Assembly: GCF_000770635.1 (NCBI RefSeq)
Contig: NZ_AVBF01000009.1
Span: forward strand, 22,058 to 86,057
Length of the DNA stretch: 64,000 bases
From: Pontibacillus yanchengensis Y32
GTDB taxonomy: Bacteria > Bacillota > Bacilli > Bacillales > BH030062
Direction: 5' to 3'
Shown here: positions 26,250 to 35,879 of the stretch, piece by piece
Position numbering within the stretch: the first letter of the stretch is position 1
Layout: every line of letters starts with the position of its first letter
Notes under the pieces: model-generated
What the model was told of the DNA's origin: nothing
Seen by the model: only the letters and a program-made list of their open reading frames with translations
Database searches by the model: none
Position numbers and translations under genes: made by a program

Positions 26250-27116
26250 GTGGAAAAGCCTACTATAACTGAATTAGACAAATCTCATATTGAATTAGCA
26301 AATAATTTTATGGTAGGTAGAATAGGATTAAATGAATACCTAAGTAGAAGAGGTTTTAATGGATATGATAATTGTAATGAATTTAATTATCTTATACAAA
26401 AAACTCTAGTCTTTAATGAAATTATAAAAGAGCTTCCACCTCCTATTGGTGCACTAATTATGAAGAATATCCAAAAGTTATCACAAGACGAAATGAAATT
26501 TATTGCCCAGGTTGGGAAATCATTAATATCAAAAATCTTTGAATATGTTCCGGAAGAAGAGAAAAGAAAGAGTGGTTATGATCTTTTAGCAAAAGTATCT
26601 ATTATATTGGATTTACCTTTTTCATATCTGGCAAAAAATTCAAATAGTTCAATAAAGTATGATTCTGATTCTTCATTTGATGAATATTACATTGCTCCCA
26701 CCAATGAGTTTTCAAGCATAATTGGCTTACAAAGATATATTAATAATGTGTTTAATGAAAAAAATAATAATAGATATATTTTTGGTGCTAAAATTATCAA
26801 TACGGGTTTGTTTAAAAATGAAGGTAACGTAGTATTTACTAGGGTTGATATTCGCAGAAATTTTATCAACGTAGAATTTCACGTTAAGCATGAAGATTCC
26901 TTAGCAATAGATTCTATCCGCAAGATTATTAAGGATTTAAAATTAGGAAATGTGAATGTATTAGTAAACGACTGTTTCTTAAGGAAATATAAAAAATATA
27001 TATTTACTGGTACTTTAAACACTGAATCTTCAACACATGATTTAGATCTCTTTATTAAAAAAAATATGTTAAGGGATGATACAAAATCTTTTAGTCCGTT
27101 TTTGGACTTTAAGTAG
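26250..27116 (+). CDS. 288-aa protein of unknown function upstream of the excisionase
   Basis: GTG start with AAGAGGTGA upstream. Mostly helical, Asn/Lys/Ile-rich, no membrane segment. A possible N-terminal domain (1-140) with ELPPPIGALIMKNIQKL, a low-complexity Ser/Asp linker and a C-terminal domain with alternating strands (FINVEFHVKHED, NVNVLVNDCFLRKY). Not recognised. Placed just before the excisionase-like gene, it might be a replication or control protein of the island, but there is no motif support. Confidence 0.75.
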   Translation: MEKPTITELDKSHIELANNFMVGRIGLNEYLSRRGFNGYDNCNEFNYLIQKTLVFNEIIKELPPPIGALIMKNIQKLSQDEMKFIAQVGKSLISKIFEYVPEEEKRKSGYDLLAKVSIILDLPFSYLAKNSNSSIKYDSDSSFDEYYIAPTNEFSSIIGLQRYINNVFNEKNNNRYIFGAKIINTGLFKNEGNVVFTRVDIRRNFINVEFHVKHEDSLAIDSIRKIIKDLKLGNVNVLVNDCFLRKYKKYIFTGTLNTESSTHDLDLFIKKNMLRDDTKSFSPFLDFK

Positions 27117-27132
27117 AATATAATTGATATAT

Positions 27133-27169
27133 ACAAACCCTCTTAATAAACAATATTAGGAGGGTTTGT
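27133..27169 (+). promoter_or_regulatory. hairpin sequestering the excisionase ribosome-binding site
   Basis: 27133-27148 pairs with 27154-27169 over 16 bp (one G-T) around a 5-nt loop. The 3' strand contains AGGAGGG (27158-27164), which is the ribosome-binding site of the ATG at 27171. No T run follows, so it is not a normal terminator. It should keep translation off unless the stem is opened. Confidence 0.72.
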
Positions 27170-27170
27170 T

Positions 27171-27485
27171 ATGGTAAGTAATCCACATAAAAACATAAAC
27201 CGAGAGGCAGCAAAAAAAGTGCTAAACCAGTGGCTTAATGAATTAAACGAAGCAGAAGTGAGTTTGTTAAATGACAATAAGTATTTGCAAAAAGAAAGTA
27301 TAGATTACAATGATTTACCAACTGTTCTGACTGCAAAGGAAGTTGGTGAAATACTTAGTATTTCTAAGCCTACTGCCTACAAAATAATGAAAATGAAAGG
27401 GTTTCCTTTATTGGAGATAGGGCGATCAAAAAGAACTTTAAAAAAAGAATTTTTTAATTGGTTATCATGTTCCGATAGAAAATAA
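27171..27485 (+). CDS. excisionase-like helix-turn-helix protein
   Basis: 104 aa. Residues 45-100 form a MerR/excisionase-type winged HTH: LTAKEVGEILSISKPTAYKIMKMKGFPLLEIG and a KEFFNWL end. Such proteins bend DNA at att sites to direct the integrase to excision. It is the only excisionase candidate on the island but is 16 kb from int, which is unusual. Its start is buried in a hairpin (27133-27169). Confidence 0.75.
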   Translation: MVSNPHKNINREAAKKVLNQWLNELNEAEVSLLNDNKYLQKESIDYNDLPTVLTAKEVGEILSISKPTAYKIMKMKGFPLLEIGRSKRTLKKEFFNWLSCSDRK

Positions 27486-27646
27486 ATATTAAATTATTTT
27501 TTAACGTTCTACATTTATCTAAATTCAAATGATATGAAAATAATAACATTTCCGTAATTGAGAACTATTAAAAGTAGAGACCAGTATTAATTTTATGTGC
27601 TTCTTCTAGTAAAATATAACTTTATCCAAACCTCTTAATTATAATC

Positions 27647-27677
27647 AAACCCTTTATATTAAAGGGTTTTTTTTTCT
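27647..27677 (+). terminator. terminator between the excisionase and the methylase relic
   Basis: AAACCCTTT-ATATT-AAAGGGTTT followed by a long T run. Confidence 0.8.
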
Positions 27678-27782
27678 CTGATTTTTTAAAATGTATATAA
27701 TAAATGGTTTTTTAAACGCTTTCTAATTAAAATGTGTTAGTAATTTAATAAAGAAGAATACTTGTAATTTTGATAATTATTG

Positions 27783-28110
27783 GAGTATATGTGCTTTATA
27801 ACTATTTATTTCTTGTTGAGGTTCGATATTTTCTAAATCTTTTATAGCATCTTCAACGTGTTAACAATAGGTTCAGGAACCTCAGTGAAAATCTATCTTT
27901 GTTATATCGCTCTCACCACTCTTTTTATCAGTTAGTATTATTATCTGCTCATTAGAATGGTTTAGGATATAAGTAGACTGTGAAGCCTTTATCTATTTCC
28001 ACCGCAGCCACTACATTAAATCTATTTGTTTGCTCGAAGCCATTACATAGTCCTCCTGCTCCATCAAATAAATCAACTACATTATACTTATCCTCTTTTA
28101 TTTTATATCC
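27783..28110 (-). pseudogene. relic of a C5 cytosine DNA methyltransferase
   Basis: On the minus strand the frame reads VVDLFDGAGGLCNGFEQTNRF then VVAAVEIDKGF, which is motif I/II of 5mC methyltransferases (F-x-G-x-G). It breaks at a stop (27952-27954); further pieces include ITKIDFH and HVEDAIKDLENIEPQQ, matching a later conserved segment. The PC, ENV and QxRxR motifs are missing. It lies divergently upstream of the MORC-Z1 operon, where such systems often encode a methylase. Confidence 0.75.
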
Positions 28111-28416
28111 CTTTTGTATATAAAATCATTTTATCTTTATTAGCAGCGTAGCGTAAAAGTTCCAAGAAGGCAACTAAAATAGTAGTTCACAGAATAGTGG
28201 GATAATAATGACGGATTACTATTTAAGGTGGGCTACTCTTTCTTGAAAATTAATAGTAAGAATTGGAAAATATTCAAAATGGTGTTTTTTTATAGTAAAA
28301 TGTAAGTAAGATTAAGGGTATAGTATCTTCTACACTATAACTTTAGTCTATTTAATCATGTCAGGGGTTTTACGAATGATTCATAATAAAAAGCCTCTTT
28401 TAAAGTTGGTGAAAAA
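28111..28416. other. upstream region of the MORC-Z1 operon
   Basis: About 300 AT-rich bases with no gene. A small hairpin-like GTATAGTATCTTCTACACTATAAC lies near 28318-28341. No clear consensus promoter could be chosen. Confidence 0.35.
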
Positions 28417-29853
28417 TTGAAAACAGATGTCGTACAGCCAATAATATCAAATTTCATTAAATCTTTGAGGGATATTGGATATTCCTTCGAAGTAGCTGTG
28501 GCAGATGTACTTGATAATAGTATTACAGCACAAGCGCAAAATGTGAGAATTGCTTGTGTACCTAGACCGGATACAACATTTACTTTATTAGATGATGGTA
28601 TAGGAATGTCCAATATAGAACTTATTAATGCTATGCGTTTAGCAACCAAGGATCCAGAAGATCCTAGAGAAAGTACTGACTTGGGTAAATTTGGATTAGG
28701 GTTAAAAACAGCTTCCTTTTCACAAGCTATGGATTTAACTGTAATTTCCAAAAAAGATGGAAGAATATCAATAAAACAATGGGATCTCCAGTTTATATCT
28801 AAGAAAAATGAATGGTTATTAATTACGCCTGAATTAGAAAGCTATCAAAACCTACCATTATATGATGAGTTTATTAAACAAGAGAGTGGTACGTTGGTAG
28901 TTTGGGGGAAAATAGATTCTTTCTCTGAAATGGATATACCCAATAAGCTTGAAAATTTAAGAGAACATCTTTCCCTAGTATTCCATTGTTTTTTAGAAGG
29001 TTCTGTTCCGGGGAGAAAGTCTTTTAATATATTTATAAATGGTCAGCAGCTTGAACCATTTAATCCATTCAATCCTAAACACCCTGCAACACAGGAATTA
29101 ATGACAGAAAAAATTAAATACTTAGATTCTGAAATAAAAGTGCAACCATTTATTCTTCCTCATCATTCAAAGATGTCTCAACAAGAATATGAAAAGTACT
29201 CCACAAGAAATGGATATACCAAATCCCAAGGCTTTTATTTATATAGAGCTCATCGATTGTTGATTTATGGTACCTGGTGGGGAATGCATAGAATTAACGA
29301 TGCTCATAAACTTGTAAGGGTTAAAATAGATATACCTAATAACCAAGACTCTGCTTGGGGAATAGATATTAAAAAATCGAAAGCTAGTCCAATAATGGAG
29401 ATTAGGAATAATCTAAGACGCATTATTAGTCAGGTTACTGTAAAAGGATCTAGGCCATATACAGGTAGAGGAAAAAAAATTGAGGATAAAACTACCATTC
29501 GTTTCTGGGAATTAATTAGTGATAATAATAACATTAAATTCTCAATTAATAAAAATCACCCTATGGTTAAAGATCTAGAAAGTAAACTTAATGAGGAACA
29601 AAATAATTTATTACACGTAATATTGATGGGTATAGAAAGTTATCTACCTCTGGATGCAATTATTGCACAACTAAATTCAAACCCCCTAAAAGTAAATCAG
29701 GAGACATCAATTAATGAAGAAGATATAAAAATGCTTCTAGAACAATGGCGTTCAGCTGGTGTAAGCGAAGAGTTTATTAAAGATTTACTGAAAACAGAAG
29801 TGTACAAAAATAAGGAGGCTTTTTTTGATTATGCAGAGAACACAAGAGAGTAA
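28417..29853 (+). CDS. prokaryotic MORC-type GHKL ATPase (defence operon gene 1)
   Basis: 478 aa, TTG start. GHKL motifs: N box ADVLDNSI (about residues 29-36), G1 DDGIGM (58-63) and G2 GKFGLGLKTASF (90-101). The remainder matches the S5-like and C-terminal region of MORC-like ATPases. These ATP-driven clamps were linked to Z1 helicases and nucleases in restriction-like operons by comparative genomics (Iyer, Abhiman and Aravind 2008). The stop overlaps the Z1 start by 29 nt. Probably senses or loops DNA in phage defence. Confidence 0.9.
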   Translation: MKTDVVQPIISNFIKSLRDIGYSFEVAVADVLDNSITAQAQNVRIACVPRPDTTFTLLDDGIGMSNIELINAMRLATKDPEDPRESTDLGKFGLGLKTASFSQAMDLTVISKKDGRISIKQWDLQFISKKNEWLLITPELESYQNLPLYDEFIKQESGTLVVWGKIDSFSEMDIPNKLENLREHLSLVFHCFLEGSVPGRKSFNIFINGQQLEPFNPFNPKHPATQELMTEKIKYLDSEIKVQPFILPHHSKMSQQEYEKYSTRNGYTKSQGFYLYRAHRLLIYGTWWGMHRINDAHKLVRVKIDIPNNQDSAWGIDIKKSKASPIMEIRNNLRRIISQVTVKGSRPYTGRGKKIEDKTTIRFWELISDNNNIKFSINKNHPMVKDLESKLNEEQNNLLHVILMGIESYLPLDAIIAQLNSNPLKVNQETSINEEDIKMLLEQWRSAGVSEEFIKDLLKTEVYKNKEAFFDYAENTRE

Positions 29854-32539
29854 AAGCGAAATGTATGATCTTGTTAGAGAGAAAATTGCTGTTAGCCTTG
29901 AAAAGGAAAATAACTTGGAAGAAGATACTATAAAAAAAACAGTAGATGATTGGAAAAGGATAATAAAGATTACACCTCCTGAATCATTAAAGGTCATTCT
30001 AGGATTGAATGATGTTAATGATATAAAACAGTTAAAAGAAGAAGATTGGAATTATTTGCAAAAAGACTTGGAACAGTCTTTTGTAGTCCGTATCACAACA
30101 GGAACACTTGTAACAGGGGAAGAACATCGAAAGAGGGATTTAACGTGGTGGACGAGTAAAAAACAACTTGAATCTGATAACTATTATCTAACTAACTATA
30201 TGAGATATATGAAAAGTGAACTGCCTCCAGGTGTACTTGATACTATTAACGAGGATACTGATGTTATTATGAATAATTTAGCTAACCCTGATTTAAAAGC
30301 GTTTTCAAGATATGGAATGGTTGTAGGGCACGTACAATCAGGAAAAACTTCTAATTATGCCTCTTTAATATGCAAGGCTGCAGACGCGGGTTACCGCTTT
30401 ATAGTAGTAATAGCAGGAGGACAAAATAATCTAAGAGATCAAACGCAGAAAAGATTAGATGAAGTATTTATTGGAGCTAATTATCAAGGAGTAGGTAAAT
30501 TAGCAGGTTTTAAGAGAGAAAAAATGCCCGATAGCCTAACTAATGCCAACAATGATTTTAAAATTGAAACTGCTAAGGCTAGGGAAACAACCAACTTCGA
30601 AAATATGCAACTACCAATTTTGGTAGTTATAAAAAAACATACTAAGCCACTATCTAATCTATTAGAATGGTTAGACAAGCATTATAAAAATCAAGTTGAC
30701 AAACCAATGTTAGTCATCGATGATGAATCTGATTATGCTTCCATTAACACTAAAGAAGAAGAGAACCCCACAGTTATTAATGAGAAGATTAGATTACTAC
30801 TAAATAAATTTAAAAAGAAAGCATATGTTGCCTATACTGCAACACCTTTTGCAAATATTTTCATTGATCATGAGGCAAGTAATAGTAATGTGGGCAGAGA
30901 CTTGTTTCCAAGTGATTTTATTTATGCTCTGGACGCTCCTTCTAACTATTTTGGTGCAGATAAAATCTTTAACCGTGATAACGAAAAGTACATAGTTGAA
31001 ATTCCAAATGGAGAAGTGGTTTATGAGTTAGATGATGAAACTCATTCATCGGGAGGGTTGCCTTATCAAATTAAGCATAAAAAAGAATACGCCGATGAGT
31101 TAGAACAGTTGCCAGAAAGCTTATTTGAAGCAGTACGTTTGTTTGTTATTAACATAGCTATACGTAGTTTGCGTAATCAAAATAAACATAATAGTATGTT
31201 AATCCATATTTCTAGATTTACCGATGTTCATATTAAGGTAAGAAAAATTGTTGAGGAATATTTTGAGGAGCTCCAAAGAGAAATTAATGCTTATGGAAAA
31301 TTAACTAATCCTGACCAATATTCTTATCACATGGAAGCTATGCATCATACATTTAATACAGTGCTCAATAACATAGAGTTTAGTTATGAGACTGTATTAA
31401 AAAAAATATGCTCCATTGTTGAAACTATACAAATAAGAGATGTACATCAAAAAGCAAAAATTAGTTTAGAGTATAGAGACGATATTCAAACTAATGCCAT
31501 AGTTATAGGTGGTTTAAGTTTATCGCGTGGTTTTACATTAGAAGGTCTTAGCGTAAGTTATTTTCTAAGAACTACAGTGTATTATGATACATTAATGCAA
31601 ATGGGGCGTTGGTTTGGGTATCGTATAGGATATGAAGATTTATGTAGAGTATATATGACTGATGATATGAACAGGAAATTCAGTTTTATAATAGACGCTA
31701 CCAAAGATTTAATTAGTCGATTAAATGAAATGCGTGAAGAGAACTTGACCCCAGAGGATTTTGGTTTAGCTGTAAAGTTACATCCGGATAGTCTATTGCA
31801 AGTCACAGCACGCAATAAATCAAAGAACACGGAAGATATGTTTTTACAAATGAACTTAGATGGCCAATTTAAAGAAACTCGATGGATTAGTGATTTAATG
31901 GAAGATCAACATAAAAATGAAGGTCTTTTAAAAGAAATAATTAATGATCTCCAAATTGCAAACCATGAACATTCAGAAAAAAATAAAAGTCATGTATGGA
32001 GGAATGTAAATAAAGCAATCATTCAAAAATTTATTAATAATTTTAATTTATACAACAATGATCCATTAGGTATTAACTCCAGAATGCCTATAGTATTTAT
32101 CAAAGAGTATATAAATAATAGTCTTTTAGATTGGGATGTAGTTTTGTTTAATGGTAAAGGTGAAGGTGAGTTTCAAAGTGATTCTATAAAGGTAACTCGC
32201 CAATTACGTTCTGTTAAACAAAAGCAAGGTTACTGGGAAGTTACAAATAGACAACTTTCTAGAGGTACACCAGAAAGAATTATAATGCCTGAAGAATTAA
32301 ATAAACTTAACTCTCGTGAAATACGACAAAGAATGGATAAGCCACTATTAATGGTGCATGCTTTAGAACTTGAGGATGAAAACAAAAATAAATTTAATGC
32401 TGTGGGTTTTAGCGTCAGCTTTCCTCTTAAAGAAGGTTCAGAAACTAATACTGTGAAGGTCCGTATTAACAAAGTATATCGAAAACAACTTGAAGAAGCT
32501 CTTAGAGAAGTGGGTGATGATGATTACCACGATGAGTAA
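29825..32539 (+). CDS. Z1-domain superfamily 2 helicase-like ATPase (defence operon gene 2)
   Basis: 904 aa. Walker A GHVQSGKT (about 168-175), Walker B VIDDESD (about 297), motif III-like YTATPFANIF (about 338), and a late block with GGLSLSRGFTLEGL and QMGRWFGYR (about 591-599) identify the Z1 domain. TTG 29825 is chosen over ATG 29831 because AAGGAGG is 6 nt upstream of the TTG. It is the motor subunit of the MORC-Z1 system. It overlaps both neighbours, indicating one transcript. Confidence 0.93.
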   Translation: MIMQRTQESKSEMYDLVREKIAVSLEKENNLEEDTIKKTVDDWKRIIKITPPESLKVILGLNDVNDIKQLKEEDWNYLQKDLEQSFVVRITTGTLVTGEEHRKRDLTWWTSKKQLESDNYYLTNYMRYMKSELPPGVLDTINEDTDVIMNNLANPDLKAFSRYGMVVGHVQSGKTSNYASLICKAADAGYRFIVVIAGGQNNLRDQTQKRLDEVFIGANYQGVGKLAGFKREKMPDSLTNANNDFKIETAKARETTNFENMQLPILVVIKKHTKPLSNLLEWLDKHYKNQVDKPMLVIDDESDYASINTKEEENPTVINEKIRLLLNKFKKKAYVAYTATPFANIFIDHEASNSNVGRDLFPSDFIYALDAPSNYFGADKIFNRDNEKYIVEIPNGEVVYELDDETHSSGGLPYQIKHKKEYADELEQLPESLFEAVRLFVINIAIRSLRNQNKHNSMLIHISRFTDVHIKVRKIVEEYFEELQREINAYGKLTNPDQYSYHMEAMHHTFNTVLNNIEFSYETVLKKICSIVETIQIRDVHQKAKISLEYRDDIQTNAIVIGGLSLSRGFTLEGLSVSYFLRTTVYYDTLMQMGRWFGYRIGYEDLCRVYMTDDMNRKFSFIIDATKDLISRLNEMREENLTPEDFGLAVKLHPDSLLQVTARNKSKNTEDMFLQMNLDGQFKETRWISDLMEDQHKNEGLLKEIINDLQIANHEHSEKNKSHVWRNVNKAIIQKFINNFNLYNNDPLGINSRMPIVFIKEYINNSLLDWDVVLFNGKGEGEFQSDSIKVTRQLRSVKQKQGYWEVTNRQLSRGTPERIIMPEELNKLNSREIRQRMDKPLLMVHALELEDENKNKFNAVGFSVSFPLKEGSETNTVKVRINKVYRKQLEEALREVGDDDYHDE

Positions 32540-33449
32540 CCCATGGTTAAATCTAGATAGGTTAAGCAGGATAAGAGTGAAGGGTACATTGAAGTACAAT
32601 GTATTTTGGATTGTGGATGTATTAAACCAATATGGTTTAATGGTTCAATTCGATAAAAACTTCATACCTAAGCGTGAAATTAAACTTAATGGTATTCAGG
32701 TTCAACTTGATAATTCATCAACCCCTAATAAACTGATTCTAATATTGAAAGAAATGAAAGATTGGGAGATTTTCCTAATTCTTTGCAATGATTTAATTGA
32801 TGTAATGAAGGAGCACGAGGATGATATTGTTTCCAGTGTAATGAAACGGTTGGAAAGATGGCAAAAGCTTCTTCAAAAAACAACAAATAGATCTATGTCA
32901 AAAGAAGAGCAGATGGGGTTGTTTAGCGAATTAAAAGTACTTCAAAACTACATCATTCCTAATTATGGTTATGCAAATGGTGTTTTCAGCTGGGTCGGTG
33001 GATTAGGAGATAAACAAGACTTCCTCTTGGAAAACTTAGCCATTGAAGTAAAATCTCATAGGGTTACCTCAGGTAATACAGTTTGGATCTCTTCTAAAGA
33101 ACAACTGAATTCTGAAAAAAAGCCATTATATTTACTCGCCTGTGCTTTGAGTGAAATAAGCACAGGTGAAACTGTTGATACTCTGGTTAAATCTATTGCT
33201 AGTAAAGTTGACACAGAATCTATTCGTGATGAGTTTTTAGAAAAAGTGGAGCAATATGGTTACATTGCAGAAATTCATAATGACTCTTTGACTAGGTTTA
33301 ATGTGGAGCAAGTAAATAGCTATGAAGTAAATGATAAATTCCCTAAGATATCATTAAGTCATGTATCACCTGTTATCAATAACTTAAAGTACAGTTTAGA
33401 TTTATCAGGGTGTTCAAATTTTAAAATGGAAACGAACGATATCTTTTAA
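32532..33449 (+). CDS. PD-(D/E)XK nuclease, DUF4420 type (defence operon gene 3)
   Basis: 305 aa from the ATG that overlaps the Z1 stop (ATGAGTAA); in-frame ATGs 12-15 nt earlier are possible. Catalytic pattern: an Asp in GDKQDFLL (about 162) and IEVKSHR (Glu-Val-Lys, about 170), followed by a GxxVWISSKEQL strand-helix. This is the PD-(D/E)XK motif protein normally found with Z1. It should cut DNA as the effector. MSNPWLNLDRL is a typical N-terminus for the family. Confidence 0.88.
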   Translation: MSNPWLNLDRLSRIRVKGTLKYNVFWIVDVLNQYGLMVQFDKNFIPKREIKLNGIQVQLDNSSTPNKLILILKEMKDWEIFLILCNDLIDVMKEHEDDIVSSVMKRLERWQKLLQKTTNRSMSKEEQMGLFSELKVLQNYIIPNYGYANGVFSWVGGLGDKQDFLLENLAIEVKSHRVTSGNTVWISSKEQLNSEKKPLYLLACALSEISTGETVDTLVKSIASKVDTESIRDEFLEKVEQYGYIAEIHNDSLTRFNVEQVNSYEVNDKFPKISLSHVSPVINNLKYSLDLSGCSNFKMETNDIF

Positions 33450-33467
33450 TATATGGAGTTGTACTAA

Positions 33468-35504
33468 ATGATAACTTTAGAAGAATTTCATGAAGATTTC
33501 CTACAATCTATTCTTTCTGATTCGGAAAGTAGGGGTTTAATAAAAGCTCAATCATTTTTTGAATTGGTATGTGAAGACCTCATGAATGTGGGGGACCTCA
33601 CAAACAATTATACAATGGCTGAATATATAAAAACTGGCTGTGAAGTTTATGGCTATGACTATGATGATGAGCGAAAAATCTTCACCTTAATTAATTTTCA
33701 ATTTTTCCAGGATGAAACAATTGAAACATTAACAAAGCAACAAGTAAATACAAAGTTCAAACGCTTAAAAAAGTTCGCAGAATTAAGTATCGCTGGTTTA
33801 TATAATGATTTAGAAGAGACATCTGACGCTTTTTCACTCGCATATAACATATACCGTTATGTAAATAATAGATCAATAGACAAATTCCGCTTATTTATAT
33901 TAACTGATGGTAAAGTGACGAGAAATATTATAGATATCCCTAATGATAAAATTTCAGGGATCAACATTGAACACCAGATTATAGATATAGAGTATATATA
34001 TACTATTTTCTTGTCTTATAATGGGTCAGGTTCATACGATATTGAATTAAATATTCCATATTTAGAAGCTGGAAGCAATTCAAATGAATATCAATCCTAC
34101 CTAGGGATTATTGATGGTAATCAATTATATAAGATATATGAGGAATACGGACAAAAACTCCTAGAACAAAATGTTCGCACTTTTCTACAATTTAGAGGTG
34201 CAGTTAATAAGGGGATAAAAAACACAATCCAATACAAACCTGATATGTTTTTTGCTTACAATAATGGTATTACTGCAACTGCGACGCAGGTAGAAACAAA
34301 AAATGGATATATTACCAAAGTGAAAGATTTCCAAATAGTGAATGGTGGTCAAACGACTTCTGCAATTTATGCTGCTAAGAAAAATAATAAGCTTGATATT
34401 TCAAATATAGCTGTACAAATGAAATTATCAGTTGTTAAAAATCTTGATAAGAAAGGGGAATTTGTATCAAGCGTATCACAGTATGCTAATACCCAAAATA
34501 AAGTAAATAAATCTGACTTCTTTTCGAATAGCCCATTTCATAAGGAAATGAAAGATTATTCTAAACGTATTTGGGTGTCTAGTCGAGGAGGTTCTCAAAG
34601 CCGAACACATTGGTTCTATGAAAGGGTAAGAGGAGAGTACTTAAATGAACAGGCTTATCTTACACCAGCTAAGAAAAAGCAGTTCCAGATTGAAAACCCT
34701 AAGAATCAGTTGATTGAAAAGACTTTCTTAGCAAAATGTGAAAATTCATGGGACAGAAAACCTCATATTGTCTCTAAAGGGGCACAGTATAGTTTTCAAG
34801 AATTTGCAAACACAATATCAGAAACTTTAGAAAAAAATAAGTTGGCCGTTACTGAAAGTTATTTCAGGAATGCTGTTTCACGAGTTATTTTATTTCGTAA
34901 AACTGAAAAAATAGTATCTAATGCCTCATGGTATGAGAATGCTTACAGAGCACAAATTGTCACTTATTCAATAGCCTTACTATCACATGCTATACACGAA
35001 AAAAATGTCTTTTTAGATTTTAACAGTATTTGGGGAGAGCAAGAATTGCCAATGGATTTAGTTAACTTATTGGAGGTTATTACAAAGAAGGTTCATGATA
35101 AGATAACAAATCCACCAGCAGGTGTTGCAAATATAGGCCAATGGTGTAAAAAAGAAGAGTGTTGGCAAAAAGTTCGTAAAGTAGATATAGATATAAGACC
35201 AATTAAAAGTTTTTTAAAAAATAAAGAAGAAGTGAAATATGAAAGAAAAGAAGAAAAGCAACAAAAAGAATTAGATAATGGGATAGAAATACAGGCTTTT
35301 GTAGTCCAAACTAATATTGAGCATTGGATTCAGTTACATGATTACTATATGAGTAAAAGTAACATTAAATCTCTATCTATGACACAAAGAGATATCCTAA
35401 GAAAATATTCGGAAGGTGTACTTTCTATTCCAACTGAAAAACAATCAAAAGTACTTTATTATTTATATCAGAAGGCTGTTAAAGAAGGCTGGGATATTGT
35501 CTGA
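33468..35504 (+). CDS. AIPR (abortive infection phage resistance) protein (defence operon gene 4)
   Basis: 678 aa, 18 nt after the nuclease. The AIPR core is clear: FFAYNNGITATA (about 260), FQIVNGGQTTSAIYAA (about 288-303), then VSQYANTQNKVNKSDFFSN (about 340). The C-terminal third is helical and lysine-rich. AIPR proteins are required in several abortive and restriction-like systems; their reaction is unknown. It ends the four-gene operon. Confidence 0.92.
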   Translation: MITLEEFHEDFLQSILSDSESRGLIKAQSFFELVCEDLMNVGDLTNNYTMAEYIKTGCEVYGYDYDDERKIFTLINFQFFQDETIETLTKQQVNTKFKRLKKFAELSIAGLYNDLEETSDAFSLAYNIYRYVNNRSIDKFRLFILTDGKVTRNIIDIPNDKISGINIEHQIIDIEYIYTIFLSYNGSGSYDIELNIPYLEAGSNSNEYQSYLGIIDGNQLYKIYEEYGQKLLEQNVRTFLQFRGAVNKGIKNTIQYKPDMFFAYNNGITATATQVETKNGYITKVKDFQIVNGGQTTSAIYAAKKNNKLDISNIAVQMKLSVVKNLDKKGEFVSSVSQYANTQNKVNKSDFFSNSPFHKEMKDYSKRIWVSSRGGSQSRTHWFYERVRGEYLNEQAYLTPAKKKQFQIENPKNQLIEKTFLAKCENSWDRKPHIVSKGAQYSFQEFANTISETLEKNKLAVTESYFRNAVSRVILFRKTEKIVSNASWYENAYRAQIVTYSIALLSHAIHEKNVFLDFNSIWGEQELPMDLVNLLEVITKKVHDKITNPPAGVANIGQWCKKEECWQKVRKVDIDIRPIKSFLKNKEEVKYERKEEKQQKELDNGIEIQAFVVQTNIEHWIQLHDYYMSKSNIKSLSMTQRDILRKYSEGVLSIPTEKQSKVLYYLYQKAVKEGWDIV

Positions 35505-35593
35505 AATTACGTGCTCTTTGTCTAATAATAGCTTTTTATAATGCCCATCAATTTACCGCTAGTACTCTAACTTATATACCTAATGCCTGTTTA

Positions 35594-35632
35594 AACTCCT
35601 CAATTAAATTATAATTATTGGGGAGTTGCGTT
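35594..35632 (+). terminator. possible terminator of the MORC-Z1 operon
   Basis: AACTCCTCAA pairs with TTGGGGAGTT (one G-T) around 14 nt. The tail (GCGTTATATATTT) is poor in consecutive Ts, so termination may be weak. Confidence 0.5.
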
Positions 35633-35734
35633 ATATATTTAAAAAATGATTTATTCCAATCAATTTTTAAGACCGTGGGTAAAAAAGCACAAAAGTTACT
35701 AAACCAAGCACATAACCCATTACCTTTAATCTAT

Positions 35735-35835
35735 ATCTATAGGCTTACTCTCCAACCATCCCATCACGTCGTTGTTGATATGGATCGTATTGGGCATTTA
35801 CTAATGAACACGGGCAAGTAGTACGTGCTTCAGGA
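35735..35835. pseudogene. rearranged fragments of a secreted-nuclease gene
   Basis: 35735-35766 is the exact reverse complement of the end of the nuclease gene at 19616-19647 (32 of 32 bases). Directly joined in the other orientation, about 35771-35830 matches the middle of that gene (around 18984-19055, including TATTGGGCATTTAC). It is a scar of a second copy, inverted and deleted. An open frame through it (35618-35821) is accidental. Confidence 0.75.
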
Positions 35836-35879
35836 CCAAATTGTTCCTTTTAACAATAGACAAAGACGATGTCAAAAGT

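Noticed and set aside
29825..35504. BREX or DISARM
   Set aside because: No PglZ, BrxC or DUF1998 proteins; the Z1, MORC and AIPR domains define a different system.
35618..35821. 67-aa open frame
   Set aside because: It runs through rearranged nuclease-gene fragments on mixed strands.
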